Source: JAISGQ01 sp964500965
GTDB taxonomy: Bacteria; Bacillota; Clostridia; Oscillospirales; Acutalibacteraceae
Direction of reading: 5' to 3'
Assembly: GCA_964500965.1 (NCBI GenBank)
Contig: CAZCQZ010000031.1
Location: 1 to 24,435 of the forward strand
Length of the DNA stretch: 24,435 bases
The position numbers and the translations under genes were made by a program. The notes under the pieces were generated by a model. That model did not search any database and was not told the origin of the DNA. It saw only the letters and a program-made list of their open reading frames with translations. Below, one piece after another: positions 15,305-23,282 of this stretch; the stretch's first letter is position 1; each line of letters begins with the position of its first letter.

Positions 15305-15360
15305 AAATAAAGATTCAAAACAATTTCGGCAAAAGTCGGCATTGACAGGGAGAGCGGAAA

Positions 15361-16080
15361 ATGGAACAGCATATAAGAACGCAAATGCTTATAGGGGACG
15401 AAGCAATGGAACGGCTGAAAAACGCCCGTGTGGCGGTTTTCGGGCTTGGCGGCGTAGGCTCGTGGGCAGTGGAGGCTCTTGCCCGTGCAGGGGTGGGACA
15501 GCTTACGCTGGTTGACAATGACACCGTTAGTGTGACGAATATTAACCGCCAGCTTCCTGCTCTCCACTCAACCGTGGGACAGCGGAAAACCGATGTGCTC
15601 AGGCAGCGTGTGGCGGACATAAATCCTCAATGCACCGTCATATGCCGTGACGAATTTTTCGATGCCCGAACCTGCCGCGACTGGTTCTTTTCGGGCTATG
15701 ATTATGTGATTGATGCCATTGACACGGTGAAATCAAAGCTTCTGCTCATAGAGCTTACCTATGGAGTGGGAACGCCCATAATAAGCTGTATGGGCATGGG
15801 AAACCGTCTTGACCCGACAAAAATCACCGTTTCCGACATCGGCAAAACCTCCTATGACGGACTTGCCAGGGTCATGCGCAAGGAGCTGAAAAAGCGCGGA
15901 ATACCTAAGCTTAAATGCGTGTGGTCAACGGAGGAAGCGGTAACGCCGGGGGAATGTGACGAGCCGTTGCCGGAGGGAAGCTCACGGAGAAGCTTGCCGG
16001 GCAGTATTTCCTTTGTGCCCTCAGCCGCAGGGCTTATTATTGCAGGAGAGGTCATACGTGATATTTGCGGCATTTCCTGA
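15361..16080 (+). CDS. tcdA: tRNA threonylcarbamoyladenosine dehydratase (E1-like, ThiF/MoeB fold)
   Basis: The product has 239 residues, the normal length for TcdA/CsdL. The nucleotide-binding GLGGVG motif is at 28-33, VDND at 51-54 and TNINRQ at 59-64. The INPQ and DAIDTVKSK segments and the CVWSTE segment are typical of this branch rather than of ThiF or MoeB. The enzyme uses ATP to dehydrate and cyclise t6A at tRNA position 37, improving decoding of ANN codons. The N-terminus starts directly at the domain, and GGGAG precedes the ATG. It is the first gene of a probable operon with sbcD (15 bases between) and sbcC; no functional link between tRNA modification and the nuclease is known to me. 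Confidence 0.9.
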   Translation: MEQHIRTQMLIGDEAMERLKNARVAVFGLGGVGSWAVEALARAGVGQLTLVDNDTVSVTNINRQLPALHSTVGQRKTDVLRQRVADINPQCTVICRDEFFDARTCRDWFFSGYDYVIDAIDTVKSKLLLIELTYGVGTPIISCMGMGNRLDPTKITVSDIGKTSYDGLARVMRKELKKRGIPKLKCVWSTEEAVTPGECDEPLPEGSSRRSLPGSISFVPSAAGLIIAGEVIRDICGIS

Positions 16081-16095
16081 TTTCGGAGGTTCAAA

Positions 16096-17229
16096 ATGAA
16101 ATTTATTCATCTTTCGGATTTGCACCTGGGGAAGCGTGTAAACGAAGTGTCCATGCTTGATGAGCAGGAATATATACTTGATGAAATAATCGAAATTATC
16201 GACAGGGAAAAGCCCGATGCAGTGCTGATTTCCGGAGACGTGTACGATAAATCCGTGCCGACGGCGGAGGCGGTAACGCTGCTTGACGGCTTTTTGTGCC
16301 GTCTTGCCGCTCGGAATTTGCAGGTAATGATAATCAGCGGCAACCATGATTCTCCCGAACGGCTCAGCTTCGGCAGTCGGCTTATGGACAAATCGGGCAT
16401 ACACATCGCACCGGCATACTGCGGAAGCACCTCTCCGTCGGTGCTTTCCGACGAACATGGCGAGGTGTATTTTCATATGCTTCCCTTTGTCAAGCCTGTT
16501 CACGTAAGGCGATATTTCCCCGATGAAAATATCGAAAGCTACACCGACGCCTGTAGAACGGCAATAGGGCAGATGAATATAGACCCTACAAAGCGCAACG
16601 TTTTGCTGGCGCATCAGTTTGTAACAGGCGCGGCAACCTGCGAATCGGAGGAACTTTCCGTGGGCGGCAGTGATAATGTGGATTCCGCCGTGTTTGAGAA
16701 CTTTGATTACGTGGCGTTAGGTCACATTCACGGTCCGCAGAATGTGGGAAAAGAAAATATCCGCTACTGCGGAACGCCCCTTAAATATTCCTTTTCCGAG
16801 GTCAGCCACCGCAAGAGCGTGACCGTTGTAAGCCTTGAAGAAAAAGGAAAGCTTGCGGTAAGTACCGTTCCTCTTGTTCCGAAGCACGATATGCGTGAAA
16901 TAAGAGGATTTTACGATGAAATAACCGCAAAGAGCTTTTACGAAAACACCGCCACCGACGATTACCTGCACATTATTCTCACCGATGAGGAGGACGTGCC
17001 TGAGGCAATGGGACGGCTGAGAGTGATATATCCAAATCTTATCAAGCTCACCTACGACAACACACGCACCCGTAGTGAAGCCGTTGTGGAGGGACCGGAA
17101 AGGGTAGGCGGAAAATCACCGACAGAGCTGTTTTGCGAATTTTATATGCTTCAGAACAATCGGCAGATGAGCGATGTTCAGCTTCAATATGTCACCGGAC
17201 TTATGGAATCGGTACTGGAGGATAAATAA
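16096..17229 (+). CDS. sbcD: Exonuclease subunit SbcD (Mre11-type)
   Basis: The product has 377 residues, a calcineurin-like phosphoesterase with the metal-binding motifs in order: DLHLG (D8, H10), GDVYD (D48), GNHDS (N83, H84), AHQFVTG and GHIHGPQ. It is the nuclease partner of SbcC. The complex opens DNA hairpins and trims protein-blocked or palindromic ends. GGAGG lies eight bases upstream of the ATG, and the stop overlaps the sbcC start by one base (TAATG). A hairpin-cleaving nuclease in a genome rich in palindromic repeats is noted as a possible but unproven link. Confidence 0.95.
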   Translation: MKFIHLSDLHLGKRVNEVSMLDEQEYILDEIIEIIDREKPDAVLISGDVYDKSVPTAEAVTLLDGFLCRLAARNLQVMIISGNHDSPERLSFGSRLMDKSGIHIAPAYCGSTSPSVLSDEHGEVYFHMLPFVKPVHVRRYFPDENIESYTDACRTAIGQMNIDPTKRNVLLAHQFVTGAATCESEELSVGGSDNVDSAVFENFDYVALGHIHGPQNVGKENIRYCGTPLKYSFSEVSHRKSVTVVSLEEKGKLAVSTVPLVPKHDMREIRGFYDEITAKSFYENTATDDYLHIILTDEEDVPEAMGRLRVIYPNLIKLTYDNTRTRSEAVVEGPERVGGKSPTELFCEFYMLQNNRQMSDVQLQYVTGLMESVLEDK

Positions 17230-19997
17230 TGCGACCTGTAAAGCTTATGATGTCGGCGTTCGGACCTTACGCCGGACGAACGGAAATAGATTTTGACAAG
17301 CTCGGCACAGGGGGACTTTACCTGATAACCGGTGATACCGGAGCCGGAAAAACCACGATTTTCGATGGGATATGCTACGCTTTGTTCGGGGAAGCCAGCG
17401 GAAGCAGCCGCGAGCCGTCAATGCTTCGCTCAAAATACGCCGAGCCGGGAATGCCTACGGAGGTCGAACTGACCTTTGCCTACGGTGAAAAGCAATATAC
17501 CGTCCGCCGCAACCCCGAATATATGCGCCCTGCGAAAAAGGGCGGCGAGGGCATGACAAAGCAGACTGCCGATGCCTGTCTGACATATCCCGACGGCAGT
17601 GCCGTTACAAAGCTCCGAGAGGTCAATGCCGCCGTCCGTGAAATAATCGGCATTGACCGCCGCCAGTTTTCGCAGATAGCCATGATTTCACAGGGGGATT
17701 TTCTCAAACTGCTGCTGGCGGACACAAAGGAGCGGCAGGAAATTTTCCGAAGCATTTTCGGAACGGACATATATATAACCTTTCAAAAGCGGCTGAGCGA
17801 AGATACCGCCGCCGTAAAGAGCCGCTGGGACGCGGCGTTGCTCAGCGTAAAGCAGTATATCGACGGAATCGTCTGCGATGATTATTCAGAGCTTGCCGAC
17901 AAAGTTGCAGGGGCAAAGGACGGCACAGTGCCCATTTCGGAGGTTGACGGAATATTGGCACAGCTTATTGATTACGAGGAAACCTGCGAAATGGCGTTGG
18001 AGCTGGACATTGCCGCAGACGAAAAAAAGCTTGAAAGCGTTGTCGAGCTGCTCACTCAGGCGGCGGAAAGGGAAAAGTGCCTTTCGGCGGCGGAGGCTAC
18101 GAAAGCGGCGATAAAAGAAAAAGCGGCTCTTGAAAAGGAATGCGCGGCGGCACTGGAAGCGGAAAAGGCAAAACAGCCGCAGCAGGAGCTTTTACTCAGA
18201 AAAATTGCCGAGCTTGATGTGTTGCTGCCGTCCTGTGATGAGCTTGACAAGCTGTCCGAAACACTCAAAAAATCGAAAACGGAGCTTGAAGAAACGGAAA
18301 AGGCGGCGCGTGAGGAAAGCGCGTCAAGGGAAGTGCTGTGTAGGGAGCTTGAAGAACTCAGGCAGGAGCGTGAAGTGCTTCAAAGCTCTCAGGCGGAAAA
18401 GGAAAAGCTGCTTCGTTGCAGTCAGGAACAGGCACAGCACAGGCAGAAGCTTGCACAGCTCATTGCCGCCGTTGACGGGTTGAACATGCTTAAAGGGCAG
18501 GCGGACAGACTTAGGGAAAGGTATGTGCGCAGTGAAAACGCCGCCGAGCGGCTCAGGCACGAGTACGAAAAGCTCAGCCGGGCGTTTCTTGACGAGCAGG
18601 CAGGCGTGCTTGCAGCAGGACTTACCGAGGGCACGGCATGTCCGGTGTGCGGTTCGCTTACGCACCCGAAGCCTGCGCAAACAGCCTTGAACGCCCCCAC
18701 AGAGGCGGCTGTAAAAACGGCGAAGAAAGAGCTTGAACAGGCGCAGAGCATTGCGGAAGCCGACAGCCGCAGGGCAGGTGAACAGCGCGGCAAGGTGCTT
18801 GCCGCCGAAGAAGCCCTGATAAAAGAGGGGAGGGAGCTGTTCCCGAATGCCGATATAAACGACCTTAGGAAAAATGCAACGGCGGCACTCGTAGAAACGG
18901 AGATGGCGGAAAAAGAGCTTTCCGAGCGGATAAGCAGGGCGGAGAAAAACGAAAAACGCAGACTTCTGCTAAACAATCTGATACCCGAAAAAGAAACCGT
19001 GCTGACGAAAAAGGAGCGCACACTTGCCGTGCTCAGGGAAAAGACCGCAGGGATTTCCGTGCTCTGTGACGAAACCTCGCGGCAGACGGCGGTATTAAAA
19101 GAAAAGCTTCAATTTGAAAGCAGAGCGGCAGTCATAAAAGAAAGAAACGACCTTGAACGCAGGCTGAAAACCATGCAGGAGGCTTTTAACGCCGCTGTCG
19201 AGCGGCATGCAGCCTGTGAAAAGGATTTAACCGCACTTGCCGCCGCCGAAAAGCAGATTTACGGACAGCTTGAAAGTCTGCCGGAAATATCCGCTGTCGA
19301 GCAGGAAAAGAAAAAAGAGGAGATTACGGCGCACAAGGCGTTTTTACAGCAGAAGCTCAGAGGGATAAATTCCAGCCTTGCCGCAAACAGAAAATGCCGT
19401 GAGTGTATAGCCGCCAAAGCACAGGAACTTTCCGAGCTTGAGGAGCGGCTGACATGGATGAGAGCACTGTCCGCCACAGCAAACGGTCAGCTTCCGGGCA
19501 AGCGGAAAATCATGCTTGAAACCTATATACAGACCGCTTATTTTGACAGGATTACAGCACGGGCAAATGTGCGGCTTATGAAGATGACAGGCGGTCAATA
19601 TGAGCTGAAACGCCAGCAGAACGCAAGGGACAACAAAAGCCAGACAGGACTTGAGCTGGACGTTGTTGACCATTATAACGGCACACTGCGAAGTGTGCGC
19701 ACATTGTCGGGCGGTGAGAGCTTTAAGGCTTCCCTTGCCCTTGCGCTGGGACTTTCGGACGAGGTTCAGATGTCAACGGGACTGCGGCTTGACACACTTT
19801 TTGTTGACGAGGGCTTCGGTTCTCTTGACCCGGAATCGCTGAATCAGGCGTACATGACCCTTGCTTCCCTGACCGAGGGCAATCGGCTTGTGGGCATAAT
19901 TTCCCACGTTGCCGACCTGAAAGAAAAAATCGACAGGCAGATAGTTGTTACAAAGGCAAAGTCCGGCGGCAGTACGGCGGAGCTTATTATTAACTGA
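17229..19997 (+). CDS. sbcC: Exonuclease subunit SbcC (Rad50-type SMC ATPase)
   Basis: The product has 922 residues. Walker A GDTGAGKTT is at residues 35-43. Two long Glu/Lys/Ala-rich coiled-coil arms flank a zinc hook CPVC (C471-C474) at the exact middle of the protein. The ABC signature LSGGESFKASLALALGLSDEV is near residue 826, and Walker B plus D-loop LFVDEGFGSLD near 858-868. The architecture is complete and of ordinary length for Firmicutes SbcC. ATP-driven opening of the Rad50-like head gives SbcD access to DNA ends. It is the last gene of the operon, followed by a hairpin with T6. Confidence 0.95.
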   Translation: MRPVKLMMSAFGPYAGRTEIDFDKLGTGGLYLITGDTGAGKTTIFDGICYALFGEASGSSREPSMLRSKYAEPGMPTEVELTFAYGEKQYTVRRNPEYMRPAKKGGEGMTKQTADACLTYPDGSAVTKLREVNAAVREIIGIDRRQFSQIAMISQGDFLKLLLADTKERQEIFRSIFGTDIYITFQKRLSEDTAAVKSRWDAALLSVKQYIDGIVCDDYSELADKVAGAKDGTVPISEVDGILAQLIDYEETCEMALELDIAADEKKLESVVELLTQAAEREKCLSAAEATKAAIKEKAALEKECAAALEAEKAKQPQQELLLRKIAELDVLLPSCDELDKLSETLKKSKTELEETEKAAREESASREVLCRELEELRQEREVLQSSQAEKEKLLRCSQEQAQHRQKLAQLIAAVDGLNMLKGQADRLRERYVRSENAAERLRHEYEKLSRAFLDEQAGVLAAGLTEGTACPVCGSLTHPKPAQTALNAPTEAAVKTAKKELEQAQSIAEADSRRAGEQRGKVLAAEEALIKEGRELFPNADINDLRKNATAALVETEMAEKELSERISRAEKNEKRRLLLNNLIPEKETVLTKKERTLAVLREKTAGISVLCDETSRQTAVLKEKLQFESRAAVIKERNDLERRLKTMQEAFNAAVERHAACEKDLTALAAAEKQIYGQLESLPEISAVEQEKKKEEITAHKAFLQQKLRGINSSLAANRKCRECIAAKAQELSELEERLTWMRALSATANGQLPGKRKIMLETYIQTAYFDRITARANVRLMKMTGGQYELKRQQNARDNKSQTGLELDVVDHYNGTLRSVRTLSGGESFKASLALALGLSDEVQMSTGLRLDTLFVDEGFGSLDPESLNQAYMTLASLTEGNRLVGIISHVADLKEKIDRQIVVTKAKSGGSTAELIIN

Positions 19998-20017
19998 GTT
20001 GCCATGAAAAGATAAAC

Positions 20018-20069
20018 CGATTTAGGACTTTAAAGCTTTTAATTGTTAAAATGTGCTAAATCGTTTTTT
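20018..20069 (+). terminator. Probable terminator of the tcdA-sbcDC operon
   Basis: CGATTTAG (20018-20025) pairs with CTAAATCG (20056-20063), followed directly by six T. An inner hairpin TTTTAA-TTG-TTAAAA extends the structure. It is AT-rich, so only moderately strong. Confidence 0.55.
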
Positions 20070-20101
20070 CTCAACTTCATCGGATTTGGCGAAAAAACCA
20101 C

Positions 20102-20130
20102 TTTACAATATTGTCCGCAGGTGGTATTCT
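20102..20130 (+). promoter_or_regulatory. Promoter of the aromatic leader and aroF-tyrA-aroB operon
   Basis: TTTACA (20102-20107), a 17-base spacer and TATTCT (20125-20130) predict a transcript start near 20137, just ahead of the leader peptide ribosome binding site AAAGGA (20147-20152). The transcript would carry about 190 bases before aroF. Confidence 0.65.
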
Positions 20131-20162
20131 AAATACAGCGAACACGAAAGGAACGTACTGCG

Positions 20163-20249
20163 ATGGCTGACGAAAGACGTACAAACGAATACGGCTTTTA
20201 CTTTAGCTTTACCTATTATTACGGTAAGGCTTATTCCGGTTTGGCTTAA
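20163..20249 (+). CDS. Phe/Tyr-rich leader peptide of the aroF operon
   Basis: This is a 28-codon ORF, ATG to TAA, preceded by AAAGGA at a spacing of ten. Nine residues are aromatic: Tyr at 10, 13, 18, 19, 20 and 24, Phe at 12, 14 and 16. Eight of them fall in the eleven-residue stretch YGFYFSFTYYY (codons 10-20). No Trp codon is present. It ends 31 bases before a terminator hairpin that abuts the aroF Shine-Dalgarno. Codons 25-28 (20235-20246) can pair with the terminator's ascending arm. The composition, size and placement are those of an attenuation leader peptide sensing charged tRNA-Phe and tRNA-Tyr, fitting the genes downstream. The peptide itself is not expected to have a function. I know of no described leader peptide of this kind in this bacterial group, but could not search. 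Confidence 0.85.
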   Translation: MADERRTNEYGFYFSFTYYYGKAYSGLA

Positions 20250-20296
20250 AGCAATCACGTTTCTTAAAGAAAACCTGATTACCCACAGCCAAACGG
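20236..20296 (+). promoter_or_regulatory. Candidate antiterminator pairing in the aroF leader
   Basis: GTTTGGCT (20239-20246), the last three sense codons of the leader ORF, is perfectly complementary to AGCCAAAC (20287-20294). CC (20236-20237) can add two pairs with GG (20295-20296) around one bulged G. This duplex would occupy the last four bases of the terminator's ascending arm, its loop and the first bases of its descending arm, so the two structures exclude each other. A ribosome stalled on Tyr codons 18-20 (20214-20222) would leave the 5' strand free. One that reaches the stop codon would mask it. Confidence 0.7.
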
Positions 20297-20313
20297 CTGT
20301 GGGTTTAATTTTT
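20281..20313 (+). terminator. Attenuator terminator upstream of aroF
   Basis: A perfect 10-bp stem ACCCACAGCC (20281-20290) / GGCTGTGGGT (20295-20304) has an AAAC loop and is followed by TTAATTTTT. The T-run ends directly at the aroF GGAGG (20314-20318). It lies inside the transcript, between the promoter and the first gene, so it is regulatory rather than a gene-end terminator. Confidence 0.88.
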
Positions 20314-20326
20314 GGAGGAAAATACC

Positions 20327-21331
20327 ATGATAGTTATTTTGAAAAACAATCCCGACCAAACTCAGCTTGACAGCCTTATTTACTGGCTTGAGGAAAAGGG
20401 CGTGCAGGTTCACCGCAGTGTAGGTCACTCCCAGATGGTGCTGGGTCTTGTGGGCGACACCGCAAAGCTTGACCAGGACCTCATCAGTGCCCTTGATATT
20501 GTCGAGGACGTGAAACGTGTTCAGGAGCCGTACAAAAACGCCAACCGCAAATTCCACCCGGAGGATACGGTTATCAAAGTGCGTGATGCACAAATAGGCG
20601 GCGGAACGCTCACTTACATGGCAGGACCCTGTTCGGTGGAAAGCGAGGAGCAGATTGTCACCGTTGCAAAGGCGGTGAAAGCCAGCGGTGCTACAGTGCT
20701 TCGCGGCGGTGCGTTTAAGCCCCGTACATCTCCCTATGCGTTTCAGGGCATGGGTGCAGACGGCATAGAGCTGCTTAAAGTGGCAAGAGAGGAAACCGGT
20801 TTGCCGATTGTTACGGAAATCATGGACGCCGAGCAGCTCCCTCTTTTTAAGGACGTGGATATTATTCAGGTCGGTGCGAGAAATATGCAGAATTTTAATA
20901 TGCTCAAGGTGCTTGGCAAGCAGGATAAGCCAATACTGCTCAAACGCGGACTTTCCGCAACCTATGAAGAATGGCTGATGAGCGCGGAATATATAATGGC
21001 AGGCGGCAACGAGCAGGTAATTATGTGTGAACGCGGCATACGCACATACGAAACATACACCAGAAACACCCTTGACGTGGCGGCAGTGCCGGTGCTGAAG
21101 AAGCTGACGCACCTGCCCGTAATTGTTGACCCCAGCCATGCAACGGGAAAGAGCTTCCTTATTCCGCCCCTTGCCACCGCCGCTGTTGCGGCAGGAGCGG
21201 ACGGACTGCTTATCGAGGTTCACAACGACCCGGCGCACGCTCTTTGCGACGGTCCTCAGTCCCTGACCCCCGAAGCCTTTGATTCCCTTGCGAACACCTG
21301 CACCGCGATACACGGATTTATGCACAGATAA
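20327..21331 (+). CDS. aroF: 3-deoxy-7-phosphoheptulonate (DAHP) synthase, type I-beta with N-terminal regulatory domain
   Basis: The ATG at 20327 with GGAGG eight bases upstream gives 334 residues. An in-frame TTG at 20312 overlaps that ribosome binding site and is rejected. The enzyme condenses phosphoenolpyruvate and erythrose 4-phosphate, the committed step of aromatic biosynthesis. Residues 1 to about 75 form a ferredoxin-like domain (MIVILKNN...VQVHRSVG) as in the Thermotoga enzyme, where it mediates feedback inhibition by Tyr/Phe. The barrel carries AGPCSVES (C102, metal ligand region), KPRTSPYAFQG, GARNMQN, LLKRG and VDPSHATGK. The gene is first in an operon with tyrA (11 bases) and aroB, and appears controlled by the Phe/Tyr leader attenuator upstream. 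Confidence 0.95.
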   Translation: MIVILKNNPDQTQLDSLIYWLEEKGVQVHRSVGHSQMVLGLVGDTAKLDQDLISALDIVEDVKRVQEPYKNANRKFHPEDTVIKVRDAQIGGGTLTYMAGPCSVESEEQIVTVAKAVKASGATVLRGGAFKPRTSPYAFQGMGADGIELLKVAREETGLPIVTEIMDAEQLPLFKDVDIIQVGARNMQNFNMLKVLGKQDKPILLKRGLSATYEEWLMSAEYIMAGGNEQVIMCERGIRTYETYTRNTLDVAAVPVLKKLTHLPVIVDPSHATGKSFLIPPLATAAVAAGADGLLIEVHNDPAHALCDGPQSLTPEAFDSLANTCTAIHGFMHR

Positions 21332-21342
21332 GGAGCGGTCTT

Positions 21343-22179
21343 ATGAAAATAGCTGTTGTAGGTCTTGGGCTTATCGGCGGCTCAATGGCGAAGTCCATAA
21401 AAGCAAAGACAGCCCACGAGGTTTTCGGAATCGACCTTGATACTGAAACCATGATGTTTGCGCGGCTTTGCGGCGCAATAGACGGCACACTTGACGAAGC
21501 CGCCGTAAAGGACAGCGATATTATTCTTCTGGCAGTTCGTCCCAACGCCGCCGTAAAGTGGGTTTGTGACAATGCCGACAGCATTTCGGAAAATGCCATA
21601 CTGGTTGACCTTTGCGGCATTAAAAGAGAGGTCTGCCGTCAAATTGCGCCCATTGCAAAGGAAAAAGGCTTTGCCTATGTGGGCGGACACCCTATGGCAG
21701 GTAAGGAACGGGGCGGCTTTGTAAATTCCTGCGATGACCTTTTCGACGGCGCATCAATGATACTTACCCCCGACGAAAGCAGTGACCCTGTTACACTTGA
21801 ACGACTCAAGGATTTCTTTACCGACATCGGATTCGGAACAGTGACATTTTCAAACCCCGACGAGCATGACAGGATAATCGCCTATACCTCACAGCTTGCC
21901 CATATAGCCTCAAGTGCCTATGTCAAATCTCCCGAAGCCCAGCGCAGACGCGGATTTTCCGCAGGAAGCTTCCGCGATATGACCAGAGTTGCACGACTTG
22001 ATGAAAATATGTGGACTGAGCTTTTTATGGATAACTGTGATTATTTGACACAGGAACTTGAAATACTTATCGAAAACCTCAATGATTACCTCGACGCGCT
22101 CAAGACGAAGGACGCAGACAAAATGCGCCGACTTTTGAAGGACGGCAGAGAGAAAAAGGCTTCAGCCGGAGGAAATTGA
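21343..22179 (+). CDS. tyrA: Prephenate dehydrogenase
   Basis: The product has 278 residues, a monofunctional TyrA without a C-terminal ACT domain or a chorismate mutase domain. The Rossmann motif GLGLIG is at 7-12, followed by an acidic residue at the end of the second strand (GIDLD), which favours NAD+. The catalytic region includes GGHPMAGKERGG (H116), TSQLAH (H187) and the GFSAGSFRDMTRVA segment typical of the family. It converts prephenate to 4-hydroxyphenylpyruvate for tyrosine synthesis. AAGGAG precedes the ATG. Lacking an ACT domain, it probably relies on operon-level control and active-site inhibition for Tyr feedback (inference). Confidence 0.95.
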   Translation: MKIAVVGLGLIGGSMAKSIKAKTAHEVFGIDLDTETMMFARLCGAIDGTLDEAAVKDSDIILLAVRPNAAVKWVCDNADSISENAILVDLCGIKREVCRQIAPIAKEKGFAYVGGHPMAGKERGGFVNSCDDLFDGASMILTPDESSDPVTLERLKDFFTDIGFGTVTFSNPDEHDRIIAYTSQLAHIASSAYVKSPEAQRRRGFSAGSFRDMTRVARLDENMWTELFMDNCDYLTQELEILIENLNDYLDALKTKDADKMRRLLKDGREKKASAGGN

Positions 22180-22193
22180 TAGGGAGTGATAAA

Positions 22194-23231
22194 ATGAGTG
22201 TTGTCAGAGTAAATGTCGGCGGCGGTTACGATGTCGTTATAGAAAGCGGACTTGTTGACCGTTGCGGCGAGATATTAAAAAACACCCTCGGCTTATGCAC
22301 TGTTGCGGTTATTACGGATTCAAACGTTGCACCGCTTTATTTAAGCAGTGTAACGCAGAGCCTTGAAAAGGCAGGCTTTAAGGTGTGCAGCTATGTTTTT
22401 CCGGCAGGGGAAAGCTCAAAGCATATCGGAACACTCGGCGATATTCTTGAGTTTCTGGCGGAAAATGAGCTTACTCGCGGAGACTGCATAGTTGCTCTGG
22501 GCGGCGGCGTAACCGGCGATATGGCAGGCTTTGCCGCCGGTGTATATCTCCGTGGTATAAGATATGTTCAAATGCCCACGACTTTGCTTGCGGCGGTGGA
22601 TTCCTCCGTGGGAGGGAAGACCGCAGTTGACCTTAAAGCCGGAAAAAATCTTGCCGGTGTGTTTATCCAGCCACAGGCAGTGCTGTGCGATGTGGACTGC
22701 CTGAAAACGCTGACCGATGAATTTTATGCGGACGGAATGGCGGAGGCAATTAAAACCGCTGTGCTTGACGGCGGCTTCTGGGAGAATTTTTCCGATTTGG
22801 AAATTTCCGAGCTGATAAAGAATTGTGTCGGCTACAAAGGGCGTGTTGTTGAAAACGACGAAAAAGAGAGCGGCGAACGGAAACTGCTGAATTTGGGGCA
22901 TACCGCCGCTCACGCTATCGAGCTTTTAAGCGGCTATAAAATACCTCACGGTCATGCGGTGGCAATAGGACTTGCGATAATGGCGCGAGCCTGTGCCGCA
23001 ATGGCCAAGTGCAGTGAGAAAACGGCAGCGGCGATTGTGAAAGCTCTTAAAAATGCCGACCTGCCGACAGCTTCGCCCTATACCGCCGCCGAACTTGCCG
23101 CAGCTTCGGTAAACGATAAAAAACGCGCAGGAGATACACTGTCGATAATAGTTATCGAGGACGTGGGAAATTGCAGGATTGAAAAAATTGAAATTTCCGA
23201 CCTTGAAAGCATTTACGAAGCCGGAATGTAA
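22194..23231 (+). CDS. aroB: 3-dehydroquinate synthase
   Basis: The ATG at 22194 has AGGGAG seven bases upstream, giving 345 residues; an in-frame TTG at 22176 overlaps the tyrA stop and is less likely. The enzyme converts DAHP, the product of aroF in the same operon, to 3-dehydroquinate using NAD+ and a divalent metal. The NAD-binding GGGVTGDMAGFAA segment, DSSVGGKTAVD, and the metal ligands E184 (MAEAIKTA), H236 (NLGHTAAHAIE) and H252 (PHGHAVAIG) are all present. It is of normal length. It is the last gene of the operon, with a strong hairpin starting 16 bases after the stop; the remaining shikimate genes are not in this window. Confidence 0.96.
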   Translation: MSVVRVNVGGGYDVVIESGLVDRCGEILKNTLGLCTVAVITDSNVAPLYLSSVTQSLEKAGFKVCSYVFPAGESSKHIGTLGDILEFLAENELTRGDCIVALGGGVTGDMAGFAAGVYLRGIRYVQMPTTLLAAVDSSVGGKTAVDLKAGKNLAGVFIQPQAVLCDVDCLKTLTDEFYADGMAEAIKTAVLDGGFWENFSDLEISELIKNCVGYKGRVVENDEKESGERKLLNLGHTAAHAIELLSGYKIPHGHAVAIGLAIMARACAAMAKCSEKTAAAIVKALKNADLPTASPYTAAELAAASVNDKKRAGDTLSIIVIEDVGNCRIEKIEISDLESIYEAGM

Positions 23232-23246
23232 ACAGAGATAAAATAA

Positions 23247-23282
23247 GAGGGCTGTAAAAAACGCAAGTTTTTTACAGCCCTC
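23247..23282 (+). terminator. Terminator-type hairpin after aroB
   Basis: A perfect 16-bp stem GAGGGCTGTAAAAAAC / GTTTTTTACAGCCCTC closes a GCAA tetraloop. The T-run is within the descending arm and no U-tract follows. The apex AAAAAAC-GCAA-GTTTTTT is shared with the hairpin at 6089-6123. The following 23283-23525 is AT-rich, with no recognised feature apart from the ribosome binding site of the next gene. Confidence 0.75.

Noticed and set aside
20137..20327. T-box riboswitch upstream of aroF
   Set aside because: No T-box consensus (TGGNACCGCG-like) or long specifier stem is seen. The aromatic-codon ORF with an antiterminator overlapping it explains the region better.
20279..21325. Long minus-strand ORF of 348 codons opposite aroF
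   Set aside because: It is a shadow of aroF. The forward frame has complete DAHP synthase motifs, and the reverse frame has no recognisable domain or Shine-Dalgarno site.
22416..22913. Minus-strand ORF of 165 codons opposite aroB
   Set aside because: It is a shadow of aroB, with no start signal or domain.
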